Assembly (NCBI RefSeq): GCF_002002705.1
Contig: NZ_MUNS01000031.1
Location: 62,001-126,000 of the forward strand
Source of the DNA: Polaromonas sp. C04
GTDB lineage: Bacteria; Pseudomonadota; Gammaproteobacteria; Burkholderiales; Burkholderiaceae_C
Direction: 5' to 3'
Length of the DNA: 64,000 bases
In this document: one piece after another, positions 7,445-14,811 of the stretch
How positions within the stretch are numbered: position 1 is the first letter of the stretch
Layout of the letters: each line of letters starts with the position of its first letter
Translations under genes and position numbers: made by a program
The notes under the pieces: generated by a model
Seen by the model: the letters and a program-made list of their open reading frames with translations, nothing else
The model's database searches: none
What the model was told of the DNA's origin: nothing

Positions 7445-8689
7445 TCAGGCCACGCTGAGTATGGGCTTGGCGCTACGTTTTCGATAGCTTTCCAGGAATT
7501 TGGCAATGCGGCTGACGGCCTCGCGCAAATCGTCTTCGTGCGGCAGGAAGACGATGCGGAAATGGTCCGGCGTGGCCCAGTTGAAGCCCGTGCCCTGCAC
7601 CAGCATGACGCGGGTTTCCTGCAGCAGTTCCAGAAAGAACTGCCGGTCGTCCGCAATCGGGTAGACCTTGGGGTCGAGCCGGGGAAACATATACAGCGCC
7701 GCACTGGGCTTGACGCAGCTCACGCCCGGAATGGCCGTGATCAGTTCGTACGCCAGGTCGCGCTGACGGCGCAGGCGCCCGCCCTCGCCCACCAGGTCGA
7801 TGATGCTCTGGTAGCCGCCGAGTGCGGTCTGGATCGCCCACTGGCCCGGCACGTTGGAACACAGGCGCATGTTGGAGAGCATGTTCAGGCCCTCGATGTA
7901 GTCGCCGGCCGGGCGCTTGTCGCCCGACACCACGAGCCAGCCCGCGCGGTAGCCGCAGGAGCGGTAGCTTTTGGACAACGAGTTGAAGGTCAGGGTGAGC
8001 ACGTCGTCGCTCAGGCTGGCGATGGCCGTATGGCGCACGCCGTCGTACAGCACCTTGTCGTACACCTCATCGGCAAAGATGACCAGGCCATGCGTGCGCG
8101 CGATGTCCACGATGCCGCGCAGCAATTCGTCCGAATACAGCGCGCCGGTCGGGTTGTTCGGGTTGATGATCACGATGCCCTTGGTACGCGGCGTGATCCT
8201 GGCGCGAATGTCGCCCAGGTCCGGCATCCAGCCGTTGGCCTCGTCGCACAGGTAGTGCACCGGTGTGCCGCCCGACAGGCTGGCCGCGGCCGTCCACAGC
8301 GGGTAGTCGGGCGCGGGCAGCAGCAGCTCGTCGCCATCATTGAGCAGCGCATTGGTCGCCATCACGATCAGCTCGCTGGCGCCATTGCCCAGGTAGATGT
8401 CGTCCAGCGTGACGCCCTTGACACCCTGCTTCTGGGTCTCGTGCATCACCGCCTTGCGCGCTGCGAAGATGCCCTTGCTGTCGGAATAACCGGCCGAGCC
8501 CGGCAGGTTGCGAATCATGTCCTGCTGGATTTCTTCGGGCGAGTCGAAGCCGAACAGGGCCAGGTTGCCGATGTTGAGCTTGATGAGCTTTTGGCCCTCT
8601 TCCTCCATCTGCCGCGCGCGGTCCATGATGGGGCCGCGGATGTCGTAGCAAACGTTGGCCAGCTTGGCCGATTTTTGAATCGTTTTCAA
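7445..8689 (-). CDS. alaA: Alanine transaminase AlaA-type aminotransferase
   Basis: A 414-residue fold-type I aminotransferase, very like E. coli AlaA across its length: KSAKLANVCYDIRGPIMDRA, YSDSKGIFAARKAVM, DIYLGNGASELIVMA, PAPDYPLWTAAASLSGG, IVIINPNNPTGALYS, IFADEVYDKVLYD and the PLP-lysine segment FNSLSKSYRSCGYRAGW. It probably makes alanine from pyruvate and glutamate. GNLALFGF replaces GNPAPFGF of AlaA near the N-terminus. It is first in the leftward run with hom and thrC, 22 bases before hom. Confidence 0.88.
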   Translation of the reverse strand: MKTIQKSAKLANVCYDIRGPIMDRARQMEEEGQKLIKLNIGNLALFGFDSPEEIQQDMIRNLPGSAGYSDSKGIFAARKAVMHETQKQGVKGVTLDDIYLGNGASELIVMATNALLNDGDELLLPAPDYPLWTAAASLSGGTPVHYLCDEANGWMPDLGDIRARITPRTKGIVIINPNNPTGALYSDELLRGIVDIARTHGLVIFADEVYDKVLYDGVRHTAIASLSDDVLTLTFNSLSKSYRSCGYRAGWLVVSGDKRPAGDYIEGLNMLSNMRLCSNVPGQWAIQTALGGYQSIIDLVGEGGRLRRQRDLAYELITAIPGVSCVKPSAALYMFPRLDPKVYPIADDRQFFLELLQETRVMLVQGTGFNWATPDHFRIVFLPHEDDLREAVSRIAKFLESYRKRSAKPILSVA

Positions 8690-8752
8690 TGTCCCTCCGG
8701 GGGGCGTCTAAAGGATGAAAACCTATAATTTGACCACAGTTACCAAAACACC

Positions 8753-9133
8753 ATGAAGCTGCAACCCGACAAGTTCGACGTTCAATCCATCAGCGCTTAC
8801 GGTCCCGGCTGGGTCGCGCTGGACGGTGAAAAAATCACCTCCAGCCTCATCATCAGCTCGCAGGGCCAGCGCCTGGATTGGCCGTGCCGCAGTTTTGCCG
8901 ATCTGACGCCGGCGCATTTCGAGCAGATTGCCACGCTCGATGCCGAGCTCGTCATCTTCGGCAGCGGCGAGCGCATCCGCTTTCCGCAGCCGGTCTGGCT
9001 CAGGCCCCTGATGGCCAGACGCATTGGCGTGGAGACCATGGACACGCAGGCCGCCTGCCGCACCTACAACATTCTCGCGGGCGAAGGCCGGCACGTGGTA
9101 GCGGCCCTGCTGCTGGAGGTGCCGGGCAGCTAG
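8753..9133 (+). CDS. Mth938-like domain protein
   Basis: A 126-residue protein of the Mth938 (DUF498) fold, related to the mitochondrial complex I assembly factor NDUFAF3. Typical segments are SISAYGPGWVALDGEKITSS, LIISSQGQRLDWP, AELVIFGSGERIRFPQP and GVETMDTQAACRTYNILAGE near the C-terminus. Bacterial function is not established. It is divergent from alaA; a TATAAT at 8724-8729 is a plausible -10 box. Confidence 0.85.
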   Translation: MKLQPDKFDVQSISAYGPGWVALDGEKITSSLIISSQGQRLDWPCRSFADLTPAHFEQIATLDAELVIFGSGERIRFPQPVWLRPLMARRIGVETMDTQAACRTYNILAGEGRHVVAALLLEVPGS

Positions 9134-9242
9134 GCGTGTGCCTTTAGGGTAAAATCGAGGGGTTTAGTGGTGGGCGCTGTGATGGAACAGCTCCCGCGCA
9201 TCCCATCAACGACCACATCCTGTCACACGAGATTGAAGTTTT

Positions 9243-9719
9243 ATGGCGATCGTTGTTAACAAACCCCTTCCGGAATTTGAATCGAATGCCACCGGCGGCG
9301 TCAAAGTATCCAATACATCACATCTAGGGCATGTCCTCGTGCTGTACTTCTACCCGAAGGACAACACCCCGGGCTGCACCACCGAAGCCATGCAGTTCCG
9401 CGACAAGTTCAAGGACTTCGTGAAGGCCGGCGCCACCGTGTTCGGCGTGTCGCGCGACAACATGAAGTCGCACGACGAGTTCAAGGCCAAGCTGGAGCTG
9501 CCCTTCGAGCTGATCGCCGACACCGAAGAAAAAATGTGCCACATGTTCGGCGTCGTCAAGAACAAGATCATGTACGGCAAAAAGGTCAAGGGCATCGAGC
9601 GCAGCACCTTCCTGATTGGTGCCGATGGCCTGCTGAAAAATGAATGGCGCGGCCTGAAGGTTCCAGGCCATGTGGACGAAGTCCTGAAGGCCGTCAAGGC
9701 CTTGAAAAAGGCCGCTTGA
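9243..9719 (+). CDS. bcp: Bcp/PrxQ-type peroxiredoxin
   Basis: A 158-residue thiol peroxidase. The peroxidatic cysteine is Cys45 in YPKDNTPGCTTEA. E. coli Bcp has its resolving cysteine five residues later; here that position is Met50, and the only other cysteine is Cys99 (EEKMCHMFG). This copy therefore either uses Cys99 or works as a 1-Cys enzyme with an external thiol. It acts in the cytoplasm on hydrogen or organic peroxides. It stands alone with a strong terminator 90 bases downstream. Confidence 0.9.
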   Translation: MAIVVNKPLPEFESNATGGVKVSNTSHLGHVLVLYFYPKDNTPGCTTEAMQFRDKFKDFVKAGATVFGVSRDNMKSHDEFKAKLELPFELIADTEEKMCHMFGVVKNKIMYGKKVKGIERSTFLIGADGLLKNEWRGLKVPGHVDEVLKAVKALKKAA

Positions 9720-9805
9720 CGCCTCAAAGCAACAGGGGGATTGCAAGCCACGGCGCTCATGCATAATGACCCCATGCCGTTGGAACTTGCAACCGCTCCC
9801 CAACC

Positions 9806-9835
9806 AAAGCCGCCTTGGCCTCCAGGCGGCTTTTT
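9806..9835 (+). terminator. Rho-independent terminator after the peroxiredoxin gene
   Basis: AAAGCCGCCT and AGGCGGCTTT pair over 10 bp around an 8-base loop and run into TTTTT. This fixes the start of the downstream phoH-like gene to the right of it. Confidence 0.88.
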
Positions 9836-9900
9836 CGCTTTTTGAACACCCTTTACACGCCGTTTCCCACTCCCCACCTTCTGCGAGCACACTGCCCCTT

Positions 9901-11640
9901 ATGCCATTGCCACCCGCCCCCACCAAGCGCGCCTCCCTGCTGGCGCCCGAAGCGTACGACGCGCCCGCCAGAACTTCCGCCCGCGCATCGCGAAAACCAC
10001 AGGCCGACGACGAGGGCACACCGGGGGACGGCAATGCGCCGATACTGGCCACGGCCGAGCACATGTCCAGCAGTGGCGCAGCGGCCGAGCATCCGGCCGC
10101 CTTCCAGCCGAAGTTCCGCACTGAAACGGCCCGAAGCCCTGAACAGCCAAGCGCACCCAGCTACAAAAAAAGTAGCGCCGCAGTGCCTCAAGCGGACGTC
10201 AAACCGAGAAAGGCAAAGGCCGCCGGGCCGAGCAAGCTGTTTGTGCTGGACACCAACGTGCTGCTGCACGACCCGATGTGCCTGTTCCGCTTCGAAGAGC
10301 ACGACATCTTCCTGCCGATGATCGTGCTGGAGGAGCTCGACGGCCACAAAAAGGGGATGACGGAAGTGGCGCGCAACGCGCGCCAGACCAGCCGCTCGCT
10401 CGATGCGCTGGCCGGCACCCAGGGCGCCGATTTCGGCAGCGGCCTGAAGCTCGATGCCACGGGCCACAAGGAGGCCGGCGGCAAGCTGTTCTTCCAGACC
10501 CAGACGCTGGACTACACCCTGCCCCTGAGCCTGCCCCAGGGCAAGGCCGACAACCAGATCCTGGGGGTGGTGGGGGCGCTGCGCAAGCAGTACGCGCCGC
10601 AAGGCAAGGATTCACACGCGGGCGCGCGTGAAGTGGTGCTGGTCTCCAAGGACATCAACATGCGGGTCAAGGCGCGCGCGCTGGGCCTGCCGACCGACGA
10701 CTACCAGAACGACAAGACGCTCGACGACGGCGACCTGCTGTACGCAGGCAGCCTGGCGCTGCCGCTGGATTTCTGGACCAAGCATGGCAAGACCATGGAG
10801 AGCTGGCAAAGCGGCAGCTATACGTTCTACCGCATCAGCGGGCCGATCGTGCCGAACCTGCTGATCAACCAGTTCGTCTACTTCGAGGCGCCGGGCGAGC
10901 CCAGCCTGTACGCCCGCGTCACCGAGATCCGCGCCAAGACGGCGGTGCTCAAGACGCTGAAGGACTACAACCACCTGAAAAACGCGGTCTGGGGCGTGAC
11001 CACGCGCAACCGCGAGCAGAACTTCGCGATGAACGTGCTGATGGATCCGGAAGTGGATTTTGTGACGCTCGCGGGGAATGCCGGCACCGGCAAGACGCTG
11101 ATGGCGCTGGCCTCGGGCCTGACCCAGGTGCTGGACGACCGCCGCTATACCGAAATCATCATGACCCGCGCGACCGTGAGCGTGGGCGAGGACATCGGCT
11201 TTCTGCCGGGCACCGAAGAGGAAAAGATGGGCCCCTGGATGGGCGCGCTGGACGACAACCTCGAGGTGCTGGCCAAGACCGAGACCACCTCGGGCGAATG
11301 GGGCCGCGCCGCCACCAACGAGCTGATCCGCTCGCGCATCAAGATCAAGAGCATGAACTTCATGCGCGGGCGCACCTTCTTGAACAAGTACGTGATCATC
11401 GACGAGGCGCAGAACCTGACGCCCAAACAGATGAAAACGCTGATCACGCGCGCCGGCCCCGGCACCAAGATCATCTGCATGGGCAACCTGGCGCAGATCG
11501 ACACGCCGTACCTGACCGAGGGCTCGTCGGGGCTGACGTTTGCCGTCGACAAGTTCAAGGGCTGGCCGCACGGCGGGCACATCACGCTGGCGCGCGGCGA
11601 ACGCTCGCGGCTGGCCGACTTTGCCAGCGAAGTGCTATAG
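9901..11640 (+). CDS. PIN domain / PhoH ATPase protein (YlaK type)
   Basis: A 579-residue fusion of a PIN nuclease domain and a PhoH P-loop ATPase. After a low-complexity N-terminus (about 1-105) comes the PIN domain (LFVLDTNVLLHDP, IVLEELDGHKKGM), then the ATPase with Walker A GNAGTGKTL and Walker B YVIIDEAQNLTP. The family is thought to act on RNA. The ATG at 9901 is chosen because the same frame upstream crosses the terminator at 9806-9835. Two copies of the 48-nt element touch this gene: one in frame at residues 77-92, the other supplying the TAG stop. Confidence 0.9.
   Translation: MPLPPAPTKRASLLAPEAYDAPARTSARASRKPQADDEGTPGDGNAPILATAEHMSSSGAAAEHPAAFQPKFRTETARSPEQPSAPSYKKSSAAVPQADVKPRKAKAAGPSKLFVLDTNVLLHDPMCLFRFEEHDIFLPMIVLEELDGHKKGMTEVARNARQTSRSLDALAGTQGADFGSGLKLDATGHKEAGGKLFFQTQTLDYTLPLSLPQGKADNQILGVVGALRKQYAPQGKDSHAGAREVVLVSKDINMRVKARALGLPTDDYQNDKTLDDGDLLYAGSLALPLDFWTKHGKTMESWQSGSYTFYRISGPIVPNLLINQFVYFEAPGEPSLYARVTEIRAKTAVLKTLKDYNHLKNAVWGVTTRNREQNFAMNVLMDPEVDFVTLAGNAGTGKTLMALASGLTQVLDDRRYTEIIMTRATVSVGEDIGFLPGTEEEKMGPWMGALDDNLEVLAKTETTSGEWGRAATNELIRSRIKIKSMNFMRGRTFLNKYVIIDEAQNLTPKQMKTLITRAGPGTKIICMGNLAQIDTPYLTEGSSGLTFAVDKFKGWPHGGHITLARGERSRLADFASEVL
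10129..10176 (-). repeat. 48-nt two-hairpin element, copy 2 (in phoH-like gene)
   Basis: Read on the minus strand: GCTAC-N7-GTAGC (10176-10160), 20 bases, then GGGCTTCGGGC (10139-10129). It is encoded in frame as ARSPEQPSAPSYKKSS in the low-complexity N-terminal region of the PIN-PhoH protein, in inverse orientation to the gene. Confidence 0.8.
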
Positions 11641-11681
11641 AAACAATAGCTTACTGTGCAGGACTGGTAAAGGCTACAGGC
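11634..11681 (+). repeat. 48-nt two-hairpin element, copy 3 (phoH-like 3' end)
   Basis: GCTAT-N7-ATAGC at 11634-11650, 20 bases, AGGCTACAGGC at 11671-11681, then a T-rich tract. The TAG stop of the PIN-PhoH gene (11638-11640) lies inside the first hairpin, and the rest fills the short gap to the convergent dnaB gene. Confidence 0.8.
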
Positions 11682-11690
11682 ACTTTTCTC

Positions 11691-13097
11691 TTAAAAATCG
11701 CTGCTGCCTGAAGCCAGGCTCTCGAACCGGGTGAGCTCTTTCAGGAAAGCCAGCTTGACGGTCCCGGTGGGCCCGTTGCGCTGCTTGCTGATGATGATCT
11801 CGGCAACGCCCGGCTCCTTCGACTCCTTGTTGTAGTAGTCGTCGCGGTAGATGAACATGATCACGTCCGCGTCCTGCTCGATGGCGCCGGACTCGCGCAG
11901 GTCGCTCATCATGGGACGCTTGTCGGTGCGCGATTCCACGCCGCGCGAGAGCTGCGACAGCGCCATCACCGGGCAGCCGAGTTCCTTCGCGAGCATCTTC
12001 AGGCCACGCGAGATTTCGCCCACCGCGGTCGCCCGGTTCTCGTCGCTCATGCTGCTGGACACGCTCATCAGCTGCAGGTAATCCACCACGATCATGCCGA
12101 GCTTGCCGCCGCACTGCCGGGCCAGGCGCCGGGCGTTGGCGCGCAGCTCGCTGACGGTCAGGCCCGGCGTCTCGTCGATGTGCAGCGAAATATTGCGCAG
12201 CTTCTCGATCGCCTCGGTCAGGCGCGGCCACTCGGCGTCGGTCAGCTTGCCGGTGCGCAGGTGCATCTGGTCGATGCGCCCGATCGAGCCGACGATACGC
12301 ACCGCCAGCTGGCTCGCGCCCATTTCCATCGAGAACACCGCCACCGGCAGTTCCTCGTGCAGCGCCACGTGCTCGGCGATGTTGATCGCGAGCGCGGTCT
12401 TGCCCATGGACGGGCGCGCCGCCAGCACGATCATGTCGCCGGCCTGGAAGCCCGAGGTCATGCGGTCGAGGTCGTAAAAGCCGGTGGGCACCCCGGTGAT
12501 GTCGTTCGGGTTGTCGGCCATCTCCTGCACGCGGTCCAGCAGCTGGACCACCAGGGAGTCCATGCCCTGGAAGCCCTGCTTCATGCGCGAGCCTTCTTCC
12601 CCGATGTTGAAGATTTTTTGCTCGGCTTCGTCCAGGATCTTGTCGACGGCCTTGCCCTGGGTATTGAACGCGTTGGTGGCAATTTCGTCGCTGGCGCGCA
12701 CCAGCTTGCGCAGGATGGAGCGCTCGCGCACGATCTCGGCGTAGCGGCGGATGTTGCTGGCGCTCGGCACGTACTGGGCCAGCGAGTTGAGGTAACCCAG
12801 GCCGCCGATTTCCTCGGCCTTGCCCAGGTTCTGCAGCTGCTCGTAGACCGTGATCACGTCGGCCGGCCGGGTGGCGTTGATCAGGCCGCCGACGGCCGCG
12901 TAAATCAGCCGGTGTTCGTAGCGGTAAAAGTCGCCATCGGCGAGCAGGTCGCCGACACGGTCCCAGGCGCTGTTGTCCAGCAGCAGGCCGCCCAGCACGC
13001 TGGACTCCGCCTCGATGGAGTGCGGCGGGATGCGCAGCTGGGCGACCTGGCGATCGACAGGATACTCATCGTCAACGGCGCTGAAAACGGCAGACAT
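11691..13097 (-). CDS. dnaB: Replicative DNA helicase DnaB
   Basis: A 468-residue hexameric replication fork helicase. The N-terminal domain starts at RIPPHSIEAESSVLGGLLLD; the RecA-like domain has Walker A (LAARPSMGKTALAINIAEH), MEMGASQLAVRIVGS, Walker B region MIVVDYLQLMS and VMALSQLSRGVE. It follows the ribosomal protein operon rpsF-priB-rpsR-rplI in the same direction, a common arrangement, but a terminator-like hairpin lies between. Confidence 0.97.
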   Translation of the reverse strand: MSAVFSAVDDEYPVDRQVAQLRIPPHSIEAESSVLGGLLLDNSAWDRVGDLLADGDFYRYEHRLIYAAVGGLINATRPADVITVYEQLQNLGKAEEIGGLGYLNSLAQYVPSASNIRRYAEIVRERSILRKLVRASDEIATNAFNTQGKAVDKILDEAEQKIFNIGEEGSRMKQGFQGMDSLVVQLLDRVQEMADNPNDITGVPTGFYDLDRMTSGFQAGDMIVLAARPSMGKTALAINIAEHVALHEELPVAVFSMEMGASQLAVRIVGSIGRIDQMHLRTGKLTDAEWPRLTEAIEKLRNISLHIDETPGLTVSELRANARRLARQCGGKLGMIVVDYLQLMSVSSSMSDENRATAVGEISRGLKMLAKELGCPVMALSQLSRGVESRTDKRPMMSDLRESGAIEQDADVIMFIYRDDYYNKESKEPGVAEIIISKQRNGPTGTVKLAFLKELTRFESLASGSSDF

Positions 13098-13221
13098 CAG
13101 GTGGGGGGTTCCTAGAAAAAGGCATGTTACGTCCGCCCATGGCGGACGTCAAAACGGGCCGTGCACAAAGCTGTGGGGGGCCGGTGCATAAACGGTGACT
13201 ATCCCTGTAAAACAACGGGCG

Positions 13222-13250
13222 CAAAAAGAAAAGCCACCCGAAGGCGGCCT
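13222..13250 (-). terminator. Terminator after rplI
   Basis: On the minus strand GCCGCC-TTCG-GGTGGC forms a 6-bp stem (one G-U pair) with a stable tetraloop followed by TTTTCTTTTTG. It lies 20-48 bases past the rplI stop and separates the ribosomal operon from dnaB. Confidence 0.65.
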
Positions 13251-13269
13251 TCCCTGGGCGCGCCGACGG

Positions 13270-13722
13270 TCAAGCCGATTCGCCGTACACCGTGACGGTA
13301 ATGTCCACCACCACGTCGGTGTGCAGCGCTACGCTGACCGTGCTGTCGCCCACCACCTTGATGGGGCCGCCCGGCATGCGCACCTGGGCCTTGGCGACCT
13401 TGTAGCCTTGCTTGTTCAGCTCTTCGGCAATGTCGAAGTTCGTCACCGAGCCGAACAGGCGACCGTCCACGCCGGCCTTTTGCGTCAGCTTGACAGTCGT
13501 GCCGCCGAGCTTTTCGCCCTGTGCCTGCGATTCGGCCAGCTTGGCGGCCGCGGCTTTTTCGAGCTCGGCGCGGCGGGCTTCGAATTCTTTCTTGGCAGCT
13601 TCCGTGGCGCGCCGGGCGCGGCCGCTGGGAATCAGGAAGTTGCGGGCGTAGCCGTCCTTGACCTTGACGATTTCGCCCAGGTTGCCGAGGTTCACCACTT
13701 TGTCGAGCAGAATGATTTGCAT
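13270..13722 (-). CDS. rplI: 50S ribosomal protein L9
   Basis: A 150-residue L9: N-terminal 23S-binding domain [20 protein letters not shown] with [16 protein letters not shown], a long connecting helix rich in Ala/Glu/Lys, and the C-terminal domain [14 protein letters not shown]. It sits 13 bases after rpsR in the conserved rpsF-priB-rpsR-rplI operon. Confidence 0.97.
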   Translation of the reverse strand: MQIILLDKVVNLGNLGEIVKVKDGYARNFLIPSGRARRATEAAKKEFEARRAELEKAAAAKLAESQAQGEKLGGTTVKLTQKAGVDGRLFGSVTNFDIAEELNKQGYKVAKAQVRMPGGPIKVVGDSTVSVALHTDVVVDITVTVYGESA

Positions 13723-13735
13723 GGTCGTGGCTCCC

Positions 13736-14017
13736 TTAGATGCGGTGCTGGTCGCTGTACGGCAGCATGGCCAGGAAGCGCGCGCGCTTGATGGCCGTGT
13801 TGAGCTGGCGCTGGAAAATCGCGCGCGTGCCGGTCAGGCGGGCCGGAATGATCTTGCCGTTTTCGGCAATGAAGTCACGCAGCGTGTCGATGTCCTTGTA
13901 GTCGATCTGCTTGACACCGGTCACGGTGAAGCGGCAAAAGCGCTTGCGCTTGAACAGCAGGGACTGGGTATTGCGCTTGGGGCGCTTGTCTTTGTTGAAA
14001 CGTTTTGGTCCGGGCAT
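13736..14017 (-). CDS. rpsR: 30S ribosomal protein S18
   Basis: A 93-residue S18 with [39 protein letters not shown] and [22 protein letters not shown] 14017 has a good AAGGAG site; the longer open frame upstream runs into priB and is not used. S18 binds with S6 to the platform of the small subunit. Confidence 0.96.
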   Translation of the reverse strand: MPGPKRFNKDKRPKRNTQSLLFKRKRFCRFTVTGVKQIDYKDIDTLRDFIAENGKIIPARLTGTRAIFQRQLNTAIKRARFLAMLPYSDQHRI

Positions 14018-14048
14018 GATGGACTCCTTGGAAAAGGTTATGAATTCG

Positions 14049-14336
14049 TTAATCTTGCTGAAAATCCAGCACGTGAAGCACGATGTGTTTGCCGCCCCGC
14101 GCGTTGGCCAAAAAGCCGGTGAACTTCCAGGCACTGCCGATAGTTTGCTGACCGATTCTCTCGGCCATCGCACCAAAGGCCACTGCCTTGATCGCCATCT
14201 TGACTTGCCTCATCTGACCGGCCTCTTCGATGCTGGACTCGTGTTCGAGTCTCATGTCCAGGGCGGGCAATCCGGCGGGCGTGTGGCGCAGGGCATTCAC
14301 CTCTGCGATACAGGCCGTCAAAACAACGTGGTTCAC
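14049..14336 (-). CDS. priB: Primosomal replication protein PriB
   Basis: A 95-residue OB-fold single-strand DNA-binding protein of the PriA-PriB-DnaT restart pathway: [47 protein letters not shown] and [20 protein letters not shown]. The start is a GTG at 14336. It lies 22 bases after rpsF and before rpsR, the standard position. Confidence 0.93.
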   Translation of the reverse strand: MNHVVLTACIAEVNALRHTPAGLPALDMRLEHESSIEEAGQMRQVKMAIKAVAFGAMAERIGQQTIGSAWKFTGFLANARGGKHIVLHVLDFQQD

Positions 14337-14358
14337 GCCTCGCTAGCAGCAAACGCGC

Positions 14359-14736
14359 TTAATGCGCTGCGTGCGCCGCGTACTCCGCCTGCTGGGTCTT
14401 GCGGGCTTCTTCGCGCTCGACGGTTTTCATCATCGAGGATGGGCCGGTTTCCGCCTTGTCCATCTGCACCGTCAGGTGGCGCAACACGGCATCGTTGAAC
14501 TTGAACGCGTGTTCCAGCTCAGCCATCACGGCCTGGTCGGCTTCGATGTTGACACACAGGTAGTGGGCCTTGGCGAGCTTGTTGATCATGTAGGTCAGCT
14601 GCCGGCGACCCCAGTCTTCAACACGATGCACTTTGCCGCCACCGGCGGTAATCATGCCCTTGTAACGCTCCAGCATGGCCGGAACCTGCTCACTTTGATC
14701 CGGATGGATCATCAAGATGATTTCATAATGACGCAT
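14359..14736 (-). CDS. rpsF: 30S ribosomal protein S6
   Basis: A 125-residue S6: [60 protein letters not shown] and [20 protein letters not shown], with a charged C-terminal tail. It is preceded by an AAGGAG ribosome-binding site and a leader hairpin that may bind S6:S18. Confidence 0.97.
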   Translation of the reverse strand: MRHYEIILMIHPDQSEQVPAMLERYKGMITAGGGKVHRVEDWGRRQLTYMINKLAKAHYLCVNIEADQAVMAELEHAFKFNDAVLRHLTVQMDKAETGPSSMMKTVEREEARKTQQAEYAAHAAH

Positions 14737-14756
14737 AAATTCTCCTTAAGGGATAA

Positions 14757-14785
14757 GCCACCCACTGCGTCGGTAGCGGTGTGGC
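14757..14785 (-). promoter_or_regulatory. Candidate S6:S18 autoregulatory leader hairpin
   Basis: In the rpsF leader (minus strand) GCCAC pairs with GTGGC and, after a bulged A, CCGCT pairs with AGTGG, closing an 8-base loop ACCGACGC. A hairpin with a conserved CCG-containing unpaired segment in rpsF leaders is known to bind the S6:S18 complex. The position fits; the exact structure was folded by eye. A TACAAT (14806-14801) upstream could be the -10 box. Confidence 0.4.
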
Positions 14786-14811
14786 AAGGCAAAGCCTAGT
14801 ATTGTAAACGA

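Noticed and set aside
4348-7458. A 1036-codon rightward open frame
   Set aside because: It is antisense to thrC and hom, whose frames match known families end to end. Its His/Arg/Val-rich composition is typical of GC-rich shadow frames.
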